Below, piece by piece: positions 25,872-37,109 of a stretch of 48,359 nucleotides of DNA (its first letter is position 1; each line of letters begins with the position of its first letter). Source of the DNA: Deltaproteobacteria bacterium (GTDB lineage: Bacteria > Myxococcota_C > UBA6777); the NCBI GenBank assembly GCA_002731275.1, contig PCBK01000095.1, positions 1-48,359 of the forward strand. The letters run 5' to 3'. Made by a program: the position numbers and the translations under genes. Under the pieces are notes generated by a model. That model did no database searches, was not told where the DNA came from, and worked only from the letters and a program-made list of their open reading frames with translations.

Positions 25872-27689
25872 TTAGAGCGAGGAGAGCGAACCTTCATAGA
25901 ATGAATCCAACACACTCATGTACTTCTTCTCGATGACCTTGCGTTTGACCTTGAGGCTTGCGGTCATTTCTCCGTCCTCAACACTCAAATCTTTGGGCAG
26001 GATCGCAAACTTTTTGATCGTCTCGTAACGTGCGAGACCGGAGTTCAACTCATCGACAGCCTCTTGAACCATCGCGATGACCTTCTCGTGTTTGGTCAGC
26101 GCTTCGTAGCTCAGGTTACTGAGACCATTCTCTTCGGCCCATCCAGCGATACTCTCCTCATCGATCGTCACCAACGCGGTACAGAAGTTGCGTTTGTTCC
26201 CGTGGACAAGTACCTGGCTGATATATGGAGACAGTGATTTCAATGTCCCTTCGAGTGCTTGTGGCGCGACGTACTTTCCGCCGGAGGTCTTGATCAGATC
26301 TTTTTTACGGTCGGTGATTTTGAGGAAGCCATCAGCATCCAGCTCACCAATATCCCCTGTCATCAACCAACCATCTTTGAGCGTCTCGGCAGTGACTTCG
26401 GGCATGTTGTGATAACCGCGCAAGACACCGGGACCTTTGATCAAGATCTCGCCATCTTCTTCGGCGATCTTGACTTCTGTCCCAGGCAATGGAAGCCCAA
26501 CCGTCCCAAACTTGTAACTCTCAGGAAGGTTGACAAAGCTCGCGGCGCTCGACTCCGTCAAGCCGTAACCTTCGAGAATCAAGATGTCTGCGGCGTGAAA
26601 AAATTCAGCAAGCTCGCGAGAGAGCGGTGCGCTCCCGGAGATGAAAAACTTGAGGCGACCCCCAAAGCGTTCCTGGAGTTTGGAGAAGACGAGTTTGTGT
26701 GCGAGTTTGGCCTGGATCGCAAGCAATCCACTAGGCTCTTTGCCCTTTTGCTTGAGCTTGGAGACTTGAGAGCCTATTTTGACCGCCCACTTAAAGATCG
26801 AATACTTAATCGCCCCACCACCTTGCGCGTTGGTGACGACTTTGTTGTAGACCTTCTCGAAGATCCTCGGCGCTGCGGCCATAAAGGTCGGACGCACAAC
26901 TGCGAGGTTGTCGACGAGTTTGGGGATACGTCCATCAACCGCGGTGGGGTAACCTGTGTAAATTTGCGACGCTTCGAGTACTTTCCCGAAGGAGTGCGAC
27001 AACGGCAACCACAAGTACTGCAGATCGCTCGCGGACAAGATCCCCAGATCGTGGATTCCCTTGCCTTCGTAGACCCAAGAACGATGGAGCAGCTCAACAC
27101 CTTTGGGTTTTCCAGTCGTCCCAGAGGTATAGATCAGTGTAGAGAGATGATCTTCTTTCAGCTCATTGATCACCGCTTCGTACTTCTCGGGGTTCTCTTT
27201 GTTGAACGCATCTCCAAGCTCTTCGAGCTGCTTGAGGGTGATGACCCAGCCATCTTCGCTCTCACCACCGTCAAAGTTAATGACATGCTTGACTTGTGGG
27301 ATTTGTTCACGAATCTCCAACAACTTTGCGACCTGATCATCATTTTCGGCAAACACGTACTGTGTTTGGGAGTCGTTGATGATGTACTCGCACTCTTCGG
27401 GTGTGTTGGATGGATAGATTGTTGTCGTCGCCCCACCGGCTCCGAGCACACCAAGGTCCGCCAGGATCCACTCAAGACGTGTTGAGGAGAGGATCGCACA
27501 ACGCTCTTCAAGTCCGAGACCAAAAGAGTGTAAACCACCAGCAACCGCACGAACGCGCTCGCCAGCCTCGGCCCAGGTCATCTTTTTCCAGTCATCCTTG
27601 ACAGGGTACAGATAAGCGAGTGCTTTGGGAGTATCTTGAATGCGATGCAAAAACATCGCAGGGACAGAATCAAACGATTTTCCACTCAT
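25872..27689 (-). CDS. Long-chain fatty-acid-CoA ligase (AMP-forming)
   Basis: ANL-family adenylating enzyme of 605 residues that activates fatty acids as acyl-CoA with ATP. The P-loop-like A3 motif LIYTSGTTGKPKGVEL is present, along with the A5 motif EGYGLTESSA, A7 TGDIGELDADGFLKITDRKKDLIKTSGGKYVAP and the C-terminal Lys region LKVKRKVIEKKY. The layout matches the FadD15-type long-chain ligases of actinobacteria and Myxococcota, including the EGE-like HSFGKVLE segment. The ATG at 27689 has GGAAGGA upstream; the frame extends to 27821 but the added residues do not resemble the family. A sigma-70-like promoter lies about 150 bases upstream. Gene symbol left open because several fadD-like paralogues are likely. 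Confidence 0.93.
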   Translation of the reverse strand: MSGKSFDSVPAMFLHRIQDTPKALAYLYPVKDDWKKMTWAEAGERVRAVAGGLHSFGLGLEERCAILSSTRLEWILADLGVLGAGGATTTIYPSNTPEECEYIINDSQTQYVFAENDDQVAKLLEIREQIPQVKHVINFDGGESEDGWVITLKQLEELGDAFNKENPEKYEAVINELKEDHLSTLIYTSGTTGKPKGVELLHRSWVYEGKGIHDLGILSASDLQYLWLPLSHSFGKVLEASQIYTGYPTAVDGRIPKLVDNLAVVRPTFMAAAPRIFEKVYNKVVTNAQGGGAIKYSIFKWAVKIGSQVSKLKQKGKEPSGLLAIQAKLAHKLVFSKLQERFGGRLKFFISGSAPLSRELAEFFHAADILILEGYGLTESSAASFVNLPESYKFGTVGLPLPGTEVKIAEEDGEILIKGPGVLRGYHNMPEVTAETLKDGWLMTGDIGELDADGFLKITDRKKDLIKTSGGKYVAPQALEGTLKSLSPYISQVLVHGNKRNFCTALVTIDEESIAGWAEENGLSNLSYEALTKHEKVIAMVQEAVDELNSGLARYETIKKFAILPKDLSVEDGEMTASLKVKRKVIEKKYMSVLDSFYEGSLSSL

Positions 27690-27836
27690 CGCTGTATTTC
27701 CTTCCTCGCACCCTCTTGGTATCGGGGTACTTTGGTTTGGTTGACTTTCATCGACTTTCTCGGAGCGGCCTTCTTTGAGTGGCTTCTCGACACATGACAG
27801 GGATGACGATAAACACCACAAGAACCGCGAAGATGC

Positions 27837-27864
27837 ATGGTACTGGAAGACAACGCACTGTCAA
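27837..27864 (-). promoter_or_regulatory. Candidate promoter of the acyl-CoA ligase gene
   Basis: On the minus strand, TTGACA (27859-27864, perfect -35) and TACCAT (27837-27842, four of six) are 16 bases apart. This implies an untranslated leader of about 140 bases before the ATG at 27689. The rest of 27690-28005 holds no visible gene. Confidence 0.45.
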
Positions 27865-28005
27865 GTAGACGCCACGCTTCGGTCAGGAGAGAGTCAGAGA
27901 AAAGCCCGGAGGAGAGGAGAAGAGAGGGGGCAGAAAGGACAACACTGCGAGAGGGAAAAGGCTCGCAAAAAGCCTTCTCAGCGAATAGAGAGAAGCAAAG
28001 ATAAA

Positions 28006-29304
28006 CTAGATAGGACAGGAAGGATCACCACACTTACCAGAGCGTTGTGTCGCGGAGCCCGCACCAATCCCACACCAAGAGATAACAGATGATGGCCACC
28101 CTTTGACTTGGTAAGGTGATGCGCCCTCCTTCATCCAATATGGATGCGAGAAGGCAAAATCCCATATAGGCGCATAGCGAGACTGTCCAGCAGGAGGCGT
28201 CACTGGAGGCTCACCGTGTTTGCAGTCGTGAATACATTCGACAAAAAAGTGGCCGTCACTGGTCAGTTTCTTCTCAAGCTCTTTGGACGCGGTCTCAAAA
28301 TTGAGGAGGACACAGCTGTCTTCTGCGCCCCCCCAAAGAACGAGACCTGGAAGCTTACGTGTGGGGGACTTCCATCCACGAATCAATCCATTTGAACTAA
28401 ATCCTCCAGCTTGGCTACCGATCCCACCGGATAAGGAGATAAAAGAAGACAAATATTGGCTACGTGCCTGTGCGAGCTGGACCGTAAACAAAGCCCCCGC
28501 ACTCACGCCAGCGCTGCTGACACATTCTTTGTCCACTTTGTATTGTGCGGAGACACACGCGAGCATATCATCGAAGAACTTGAACTCCTCTTGCATCCGC
28601 GCATCAGAGACAACAGGTGAGGTCATAAAGGGCCAGGGAAAATCGACCTCTGTGTTCGCGATGGGGATCTTAAACTTAATGTCCCCTTTCTTCTCCGGCA
28701 AAACCGCGATGAAATCCTGTTGATCAACTGCACTTTGGATCTCTCCTCGTGTCAAAAACTTGGACGCAGAACCTTTCAACCAATGCCACAAAAAGATCAC
28801 AGGGTATGTCTTGCTCGGGTCAAAGGTTTTGGGTAAGACCAAGATAAATTCACGCTCCGCACCACCACTTTTGATCTTGTTACTACCCACCTTGAATGTA
28901 GGACACGTTCCACCCGAGTATGCAGGAGGCGCAGCAGCAAGAGTCGCGCCAGAGGGAGGTGTCATCCCACACTTGTACGTCCCGAGCTTGGGATCAAGTG
29001 GCACATCTGGCTTGGAAGGCTCAGGCTGGGGTTCAGGTCTCGTCTCATCAGGTTGCGTGGGTTCTGGCTCAGGAGCGATCACATCAGGTGCAGCGTCAGG
29101 TGTGCTCTCTTTTGACACCAACTCTTCACCAGAAGGCTCATTGGACTTCTCCACACTGGCGACCTCTGTTGCCTTTTCGGTTTGTCCACTGGACTCCTTG
29201 GCGCTCTCGCTTCCTGCCCCTTCGCCTGTTGGCGTCGGTGTCCCGCAATACATCAAACTCATCGAAAGAAACAAAAACAAAAACAACCAACTTCTCTTCA
29301 ACAT
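28006..29304 (-). CDS. Lipoprotein alpha/beta-hydrolase (PHB-depolymerase/esterase-like)
   Basis: Lipoprotein of 432 residues. A hydrophobic signal ends at Cys20 (LMYCG, a relaxed lipobox), followed by a Glu/Pro/Ser/Thr-rich linker to about residue 105. The hydrolase domain has FLWHWLKGSASKF as an oxyanion-type segment and nucleophile Ser268 in GVSAGALF. WDFAFSHPYW near the C-terminus may hold the catalytic His. The protein ends with a Cys-containing tail (KCGDPSCPI). The ATG at 29304 has GGAGGT six bases upstream, a strong site; the upstream in-frame start at 29346 is rejected. The architecture parallels the lipoprotein esterase at 20693, though sequence similarity is low. Probably surface-exposed and degradative; substrate unknown. 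Confidence 0.9.
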   Translation of the reverse strand: MLKRSWLFLFLFLSMSLMYCGTPTPTGEGAGSESAKESSGQTEKATEVASVEKSNEPSGEELVSKESTPDAAPDVIAPEPEPTQPDETRPEPQPEPSKPDVPLDPKLGTYKCGMTPPSGATLAAAPPAYSGGTCPTFKVGSNKIKSGGAEREFILVLPKTFDPSKTYPVIFLWHWLKGSASKFLTRGEIQSAVDQQDFIAVLPEKKGDIKFKIPIANTEVDFPWPFMTSPVVSDARMQEEFKFFDDMLACVSAQYKVDKECVSSAGVSAGALFTVQLAQARSQYLSSFISLSGGIGSQAGGFSSNGLIRGWKSPTRKLPGLVLWGGAEDSCVLLNFETASKELEKKLTSDGHFFVECIHDCKHGEPPVTPPAGQSRYAPIWDFAFSHPYWMKEGASPYQVKGWPSSVISWCGIGAGSATQRSGKCGDPSCPI

Positions 29305-29503
29305 GAAGACCTCCAAGCATGCTATGCAAATGTGTTGAGACCGCATTATTACAGATCCCCACGCAACTTTGCAACGACCTGTACCAAAGCAAAAGATAAC
29401 ACACTGTAAGAAGAAGATTTTTCAAAGACAGGAAGAGGCAAAGAGAGGGGCGTGTAAAGTGGTGTTCTGGAAACCAGACACACAGCTTTGGGGATTGGAT
29501 TTG

Positions 29504-30178
29504 CTAGCCATTTTTGCTCGTTGGGTTTCGAAACCAAGCGCACTCCTTGTGACAGGTCCGACCACGTTTGGAAGCAGATCGTATACAAGCTTTGCGCTCT
29601 GAGCGCACTCGCCCCATACACTTCCGTCTCAGTTTTCGAATACGACTTTTCCTACACGCTTTTTTGTTGCGTCTTTTGTGTCGTTTGACACATACACTGT
29701 GCAAGCGTCGGGCTCGACGAGTACATCTATTGAGTTTTCTCTCGGCGAACTGGAGACTTCGCTTGTATTTTGCTGCACAACGTTTGGCAGCATGTAGGAT
29801 GCGAGCGCGTTCACACATGCTTCTGGCTCGTGGAACCATCTTACGACAGCTTGACTTCGCAAACAGCGCTCCCCTCTTCGTGCACGAAACACGCCGACGC
29901 ATCAAGCGCGCCAAGTGCTTGGCTCTTTGTTTTTGGCATCGCTTGATACGACTTCGTTTTGTTTTCAAACAAGCTGTGGGTTTCCGATGACAGAACCGGC
30001 GCGTCCGGCAGCGCTTAAACTTCCTCTTGAATCGTTTTACACACCGGTCTTTTCGATTCTTTGTCAGAGCTTTGCAGTCACGTTTACATTGCGCGCCCCA
30101 CTCTTTCGCTTCGGCAGCTCCCCCTGCGACAAGTGCAAATACCATCAGCAAACTACACACTTTGAATGTTTTTCTCAT
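29504..30178 (-). CDS. Exported polybasic protein with an 18-Cys ladder (paralog A)
   Basis: Protein of 224 residues, extremely rich in Arg/Lys, with a signal peptide (LLMVFALVAGGAAEA). The mature part has 18 Cys. The numbers of residues between successive Cys are 3, 10, 10, 5, 6, 10, 17, 11, 10, 11, 17, 10, 11, 11, 10, 10, 3. The series is almost a mirror image of itself and nearly matches that of the neighbour at 30519. Cys every 11 or 18 residues would line one face of a helix, and the CxxxC pairs at both ends recall helical-hairpin disulfide proteins. GGAG seven bases upstream supports the start. Possible roles are binding anionic polymers (DNA, LPS, peptidoglycan) or antimicrobial action; all are inference. 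No known family recognised. Confidence 0.85.
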   Translation of the reverse strand: MRKTFKVCSLLMVFALVAGGAAEAKEWGAQCKRDCKALTKNRKDRCVKRFKRKFKRCRTRRFCHRKPTACLKTKRSRIKRCQKQRAKHLARLMRRRVSCTKRGALFAKSSCRKMVPRARSMCERARILHAAKRCAAKYKRSLQFAERKLNRCTRRARRLHSVCVKRHKRRNKKACRKSRIRKLRRKCMGRVRSERKACIRSASKRGRTCHKECAWFRNPTSKNG

Positions 30179-30258
30179 CCATGATCTCCATCATTCATTC
30201 AGGCGCGATCCTCTCCGACATCTATCTTGGACATCAGAAGACATTCCCGAAACGACAA

Positions 30259-30340
30259 AAGGCTACAGTCGTAGCCTTGGACAACAGTGTATGTGGATCG
30301 CTATCACTACACTTTTCGATCGTATCTCATGTATACGATC
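30259..30340. other. Two perfect hairpins between the Cys-ladder paralogs
   Basis: AAGGCTAC-AGTC-GTAGCCTT (30259-30278) is an 8-bp stem with a 4-base loop; on the minus strand it is followed by TTTTG and could weakly terminate transcripts from the upstream paralog. GATCGTAT (30318-30325) pairs with ATACGATC (30333-30340) across a 7-base loop. The rest of 30179-30518 holds no gene. Confidence 0.45.
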
Positions 30341-30518
30341 AACGAACACAGCGATAAAAAATTCAAAAGAGGAGCTCGCTCACGCATCAGAGATGCATTC
30401 AAAAGTAATTGATTTATCAATACATAGAAAGCATTCAGGGAGCAGGAAAGGAACATTTTGGGGGAGGTTTTTTTGGGAAGATGAGAGAGGGGGAAGTCTC
30501 ATTCAGCTTGCTGAATGA

Positions 30519-31211
30519 TTACTTTTTCCAGGGCTTGAGAGCTTTGATCCAGTTACAACGCTTGTGGCAAGCTTTGCGGCGTTTTGCAACGCGCTTGTGA
30601 CAAGCTTTTGCACGACGAGCGGAGCTTGCTCTGCAGCGTTTGTAGTTTTTGCGTGCCCATGCAGCACAGACTTTGGAGGGACGACGTTTCCCGAAGTACT
30701 TGTAGCAAACGCCAGACCAAGCTTTGACGCCTTTGCGGCAAGCAGCGGCACGACGTGCAGCATAGGAAGCGCGAGCTTTGTAGCGTTTTGCACAAGCTTT
30801 TGCGTAGCGTCTGACGCGAGCACGGTAGCAAAGTTTGCGGTATTTTTTGCGGATCTTGAGACAAGACCACTTCGCAAACTTGATAGCGCGCTTGATACAA
30901 GCTTTACGACGCTTTGCGTAGCGTCTCACGCGATTCACGCGGCGAACTTTACAGCGCTTATAACGCTTTGCAGCAACTCTTTTGCAGTGGTTTCTGACTT
31001 TTGCAGCCTTACAGATTTTGTAGAAGACTTTCGCACGAGCAGCGCATCGCTTGGTGCGATTCTTGTAACGCTTGTTACAACGGCTGTGACGAACCTTTGC
31101 GGATTTACCACAACGCTTATGGCAACGCTTGAACCAGCTAGCATCAGCTTGTCCGCTGGAAGTCAACATGAATGCACCGAGAACAAAGAGAACACTGAGA
31201 GCTCTTTTCAT
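30519..31211 (-). CDS. Exported polybasic protein with an 18-Cys ladder (paralog B)
   Basis: Protein of 230 residues, paralog of the product at 29504. A signal peptide (ALSVLFVLGAFMLTSSGQADA) is followed by a mature part with 18 Cys. Intervals are 3, 10, 10, 10, 8, 10, 17, 11, 10, 11, 17, 10, 12, 10, 10, 10, 3, which reads the same in both directions except 8 against 12. Between the Cys the residues are mostly Lys, Arg, Ala and Tyr, with little direct identity to paralog A, so the Cys frame is what is conserved. The ends share CHKxCxW. The ATG at 31211 has AGGAG eight bases upstream; the frame reaches 31283 but the added residues precede the signal. A disulfide-stapled helical fold is likely (inference). 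Confidence 0.87.
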   Translation of the reverse strand: MKRALSVLFVLGAFMLTSSGQADASWFKRCHKRCGKSAKVRHSRCNKRYKNRTKRCAARAKVFYKICKAAKVRNHCKRVAAKRYKRCKVRRVNRVRRYAKRRKACIKRAIKFAKWSCLKIRKKYRKLCYRARVRRYAKACAKRYKARASYAARRAAACRKGVKAWSGVCYKYFGKRRPSKVCAAWARKNYKRCRASSARRAKACHKRVAKRRKACHKRCNWIKALKPWKK

Positions 31212-31533
31212 TTGGTTTTCTCCTAAGGCATGGTAGCCAGATAAAGTGGGAAGTGAAAAAAGATGTGTCAGCAAAACAAGCACTGCTCTTTTTTCCTCAT
31301 TTGCGAACCACTCTCATGGACGCGACCGATATCCCTTTATTCAAAAAGAGCGCATAAAACTCCCCAACAAAACACAAAACCCTTACATCTCAAAAAGATA
31401 GAAGGTTGCATTTTTTTAAATGCATGCACGTAAGGAGACAAAAGGATACGTCCACACCGATCTGATCTACGATGTCCTTCATTATATATGGGAGGCAGTG
31501 GATCACCCCATGATCCCCCTCGGTCCTCTTTCG
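31212..31533. other. Intergenic region upstream of paralog B
   Basis: It should contain the promoter of the Cys-ladder gene and the 3-prime end of the pyrophosphatase transcript. A perfect inverted repeat TGCATTT-TTTT-AAATGCA lies at 31407-31424. No gene is seen. Confidence 0.35.
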
Positions 31534-32145
31534 CTATTGACCATAGGCCTCGTCGTAGTCTTCCATCGAAGCAGTCACAACAGCGCGAGCATGATCGGCA
31601 CCGTAGACTTTTTCGATCGAGACATTGTTTTCGCTACCAGGCACAAATTTGTAGGTCATAAAGTAGTGCTGAAGTCGCTCGACAAGAACCTGTGGAAGAT
31701 CGTCGAGATCTTCGAGTTGTCCCCAGACGTGATCATTTTCGAGAACAGCGATGATCTTGTCATCAGCTTCATCGTGATCGACCATCTGCAAGCCTCCAAC
31801 GACCTTCGCGGTGACGATGACCTCAGCGCGGTTGATCGGTCGCTCGCTGATCACACATATATCGAGTGGGTCGCTGTCTCCACGTTTTGCCTTCGGTGAG
31901 AGCGCGCAGACACGAGCGCCACAAAATGTACGAGGGACAAACCCGTACAACGCAGGGTGTTGTGAAGAGCTACGGTGGGGACGATCCACACATAGATAAC
32001 CGGTGCTCTTATCGATCTCGTACTTCACCAAGTCAAAGGGCGTGATCTCGATGTAGGCCTTCACAGAAGAAGGTGCATTGTCTCCAACATCCAGACCATG
32101 CCAGGGGTGAGGTCGCCAACGATAAAACGGTTTCGGAAATGACAT
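31534..32145 (-). CDS. ppa: Inorganic pyrophosphatase, family I
   Basis: Soluble enzyme of 203 residues that hydrolyses pyrophosphate to two phosphates, pulling biosynthetic reactions forward. The signature DSDPLDICV carries the metal-binding aspartates. [15 protein letters not shown] near the N-terminus and the [11 protein letters not shown] segment are typical of family I. The protein is slightly longer than the E. coli enzyme. The minus-strand start at 32145 gives a natural N-terminus ([17 protein letters not shown]), with a GGTAG-like site upstream. It is divergent from the SLC13-type transporter. Confident family call. Confidence 0.94.
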   Translation of the reverse strand: MSFPKPFYRWRPHPWHGLDVGDNAPSSVKAYIEITPFDLVKYEIDKSTGYLCVDRPHRSSSQHPALYGFVPRTFCGARVCALSPKAKRGDSDPLDICVISERPINRAEVIVTAKVVGGLQMVDHDEADDKIIAVLENDHVWGQLEDLDDLPQVLVERLQHYFMTYKFVPGSENNVSIEKVYGADHARAVVTASMEDYDEAYGQ

Positions 32146-32517
32146 ATCTACCTATCCTATATGGAGAAAAAATAATTCAAAAGGGCACATGGTCACCACA
32201 GACCGCAGAGGAATATAGCGAATGGCGACGCATCTGTCTGCGCTTTTTGGATGCACAAGCCCCCTCAGAGGTGTCTTTGAGCCTATTTTTTCCTGTAATA
32301 CACCGTTTCAACATATCTTTTTCGGATGGTGACATTTTCGCAAGTTCTCACACAACACCGAGCCTATCATCCCCACACACAAAGACCCCGAAGACACCAA
32401 GGGCTTGTGTCCTTGTCTTTCACTCCCAAAACGCTACAATGCCCCACACACCTCACACATCAACGATGTCTTTCTGCCAACAAGACACCACGGCTGCAAT
32501 TGTTTAAGGAGCTCTGC
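32146..32517. other. Divergent intergenic region between ppa and the SLC13 gene
   Basis: No supported gene. Open frames exist on the plus strand (32073-32507 and the extension of the transporter frame from 32326), but their products look like random translation. Promoters for both flanking genes should lie here. AAGGAG at about 32505-32510 is the transporter ribosome-binding site. Confidence 0.4.
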
Positions 32518-33900
32518 ATGGCACGTACGATAAAATGGAACCGAGAGTCGACGTTGTGGATCGCACCAACACTCGCGCTCCTCGCGGGCTTGTTCGCGAA
32601 GAGTCAGGGGGTCCCAACACCTGCATGTTGGACGATGGCAGTCGCGATCATTTGCGCGCTCTGGTGGATCTTTGAACCCATCCCCATTCCAGCGACATCC
32701 CTCATCCCCTTTGGTATTCTCCCTCTCACTGGCGTACTCAGCAACAAAGACGTCGCAGCCGCTTACGGTCACCCTTTGATCCTATTGTTAATGGGAGGCT
32801 TTATCCTCTCGACCGCGATGGAGAAGAGCGGCACACACAAACGCCTCGCCCTCGGTATCGTTCGGCTCGTAGGAGGCGGTGGAAAACGGCTGGTCCTGGG
32901 ATTTATGATCGCAACGGCGCTCTTGAGTATGTGGATCTCCAACACCGCGACAACCCTCATGTTGCTCCCTGTAGCCCTCGCAGTGATCGACCAGAGCGAA
33001 GACAAAGACATCGCGATCCCGCTTATGTTGGGGATCGCTTATTCTGCGAGCGTTGGTGGGATCGGGACGCCTGTTGGAACCCCTCCCAACGTGATCTTCA
33101 TGGGGATCTACGAAAAGGTCACCGGAAAAAGTATCAGCTTTTTGGCCTGGATGAAGATGGGTATCCCACTTGTCGTCTGCTTCATCCCTATTATCTGGCT
33201 TTACATCACAAGACAGCTCAAGCAGAGCGCACCGATCAAGCTTCCGACTTTGGGACCATGGAGAAAAGCAGAGGTCCGGGTACTAGGTGTGTTCTTCATC
33301 ACAGCGGTCGCCTGGATCACACGTGTCGCGCCGATGGGAGGTTGGAGTCAATTTTTGGGTCCGGTGCGGATCGGTGATGACACAGTCGCCTTGACGGCTG
33401 CGGTGATCATGTTTTTGATCCCCGACGGTGAAGGTGAACGCCTACTCGACTGGGAGACTGCCGTACGTATTCCTTGGGGAATCCTGCTGCTGTTTGGTGG
33501 TGGGATCGCCCTCGCCAAAGCGTTTGGTTCTTCGGGATTGAGCGCGATGATGGGACAGACCCTCTCCGGTCTGACACACTGGCCGGTGCTGCTGATGTTG
33601 TTTGTAATCGCGATCGCCGTAACCTTCTTGACGGAGGTCACCTCAAACACCGCGACGACAACGCTGCTCATGCCGATCCTCGCGGCGGCAGGTGTCGCCG
33701 CAAATATCGATCCAGCCCTCTTGATGATCCCCGCGACGATGAGCGCAAGCTGTGCGTTTATGTTGCCTGTCGCGACAGCTCCCAACGCGATCGTTTTTGG
33801 GACACAATACATCACAACACAGACCATGGCACGTGAGGGATTTGCCCTCAATACCATCGGCGCCTTCTTGATCACAGCGCTGTGTTACTTCATGCTCTGA
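32518..33900 (+). CDS. SLC13/DASS family anion:sodium symporter
   Basis: Inner-membrane transporter of 460 residues with about 11-12 hydrophobic segments. The two inverted half-repeats each carry the family SNT motif (SNTATTLMLLPVA and EVTSNTATTTLLMPI), which coordinates sodium and the substrate carboxylate. GGIGTPVGTPPN and the C-terminal MPVATAPNAIVFG-like stretch (seen as LPVATAPNAIVFGTQ) also fit. Known members import succinate, malate, citrate or sulfate; the exact anion cannot be read from the sequence. The ATG at 32518 has AAGGAG seven bases upstream, so the 64-residue upstream extension is rejected. Confidence 0.93.
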   Translation: MARTIKWNRESTLWIAPTLALLAGLFAKSQGVPTPACWTMAVAIICALWWIFEPIPIPATSLIPFGILPLTGVLSNKDVAAAYGHPLILLLMGGFILSTAMEKSGTHKRLALGIVRLVGGGGKRLVLGFMIATALLSMWISNTATTLMLLPVALAVIDQSEDKDIAIPLMLGIAYSASVGGIGTPVGTPPNVIFMGIYEKVTGKSISFLAWMKMGIPLVVCFIPIIWLYITRQLKQSAPIKLPTLGPWRKAEVRVLGVFFITAVAWITRVAPMGGWSQFLGPVRIGDDTVALTAAVIMFLIPDGEGERLLDWETAVRIPWGILLLFGGGIALAKAFGSSGLSAMMGQTLSGLTHWPVLLMLFVIAIAVTFLTEVTSNTATTTLLMPILAAAGVAANIDPALLMIPATMSASCAFMLPVATAPNAIVFGTQYITTQTMAREGFALNTIGAFLITALCYFML

Positions 33901-33989
33901 GCCCCTCCAAAGCCCAACCATCACGCAACAACCGTACATCTACACCACGTTGCGAATTTCTCCTTGACGACCCACACACAAACTGTTAA

Positions 33990-35780
<1,791 letters not shown>

Positions 35781-35784
<4 letters not shown>

Positions 35785-37052
35785 GAATCGCCATCCGAAA
35801 TACATTCCTCATCGACACAGAGGGCGAACACGGCGTAGGTGACCTCTACATCAAAGATGGCCTGATCGAAGGACGCAATCTCGGCGGCAAAGTAGACCAG
35901 GAGTTCGACGCAAAAGGACTCGTGACGACACCTGCATTCCTCGATCTACACGCCCACCTACGCGAACCCGGACAAGAAGCCAAAGAAGACCTGCGCTCCG
36001 GCTTGAGCGCCGCAGCCGCTGGAGGCTATGGGACCGTCGTGAGCATGGCCAACACGAGCCCTGTGATTGATGAACCAGGCTGGGTGCAGACGTTGCTCGA
36101 ACGCGCTGAGTCCATCCAACAAGCTCGCCTGCGCCCTGCCGCGACACTCAGCCGTGGTCTCAAAGGAGAATTACTCACGGACTTTGCCGCCCTTCAGGAA
36201 GCAGGCGCGGTGATGATCACAGATGACGGCATCCCCGTCCAAGACGGACACCTGATGAGACGCGCCTGTGAATATGCCGTAGAGCTCGACCTGATCATCC
36301 AGACACACTCCGAAGATCCAGGTCTTCGACAAAATGGTGTGATGAACGAAGGACGTATCAGCCACCAGCTCGGTCTTCCTGGAAACCCCATCGCCGCAGA
36401 AGCTGCGATGATCTACCGCGATTGTGAGATCGCCTTGATGACAGGCGCCCGCGTTCACATCGCACATATCAGCTCCAAGAGAGGTATGCAGATCGTCGAA
36501 TGGTTCAAGGAGCAAGGTGCCAATGTCACCGCTGAAGTCACACCCCACCACCTCACCCTCACGGATGAATCGTTTTTACAATTTGATCCCCTGTTCAAAG
36601 TCGCTCCGCCCCTCCGCACAGGCGAAGATGTCAGCTACCTGCGTGACGCCGTAAAGAGAGGTGTCGTCGATAACATCGGGACAGATCACGCCCCCCATAC
36701 ACGCGCCGAGAAAGAACACGATCTTCTCCACGCGCCCTTTGGGATCGCCAACCTCGAAGTCTCCTTTGCGCTCCTCTACACACACCTCGTCCAACAAGAA
36801 GGGCTCCCTCTCAGAGACCTGCTCAAACTTCTCCAAGACGGCCCAGCCAAGATCATGAAGTGGGACATCCCCTCACTCGCCACAGGAATGCCCGCAGATG
36901 TCGTCGTCCTCGACCTCGAAAAACCAAGAGAGGTCACCCCCTCGACCTTCAAGAGCAAAGCCAAGTGGACCCCATGGGATGGCCAAACACTCCAAGGCTG
37001 GCCCATGTACACGTTCGTTCGTGGACAAAAAACCTTCCAACGTGTAGACTAA
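35781..37052 (+). CDS. pyrC: Dihydroorotase (multifunctional-complex type)
   Basis: Zinc amidohydrolase of 423 residues that cyclises carbamoyl aspartate to dihydroorotate. The metal-binding HxH is His57/His59 in DLHAHLREPG. Further motifs are ISSKRG, the His-containing TPHHLTL and GTDHAPH with the catalytic Asp. VMITDDG replaces the carboxylated Lys region of other types, as in the Aquifex/Bacillus class. The start ATG overlaps the pyrB stop by four bases and has GGGAGG upstream, so translation is coupled. Genes for the later steps (pyrD, pyrE, pyrF) are not in this window. Confidence 0.96.
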
Positions 37053-37109
37053 TCCCTCCATCAAACCTTGCATCAGTCGAATACAGCCCCCTTTTCATGG
37101 AGGATATAC

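Noticed and set aside
26259-27485. 408-codon open frame on the plus strand opposite the acyl-CoA ligase
   Set aside because: It is antisense to a clear enzyme gene, has no recognisable domain and has no good ribosome-binding site.
30564-31226. 220-codon frame on the plus strand rich in Ala/Phe/Ser/Cys
   Set aside because: Antisense of the polybasic Cys-ladder gene. Lys/Arg codons on one strand give Phe/Ser/Ala on the other.
32073-32507. 144-codon frame before the SLC13 gene
   Set aside because: It overlaps ppa in antisense and has no family signal; the transporter has a strong start at 32518.
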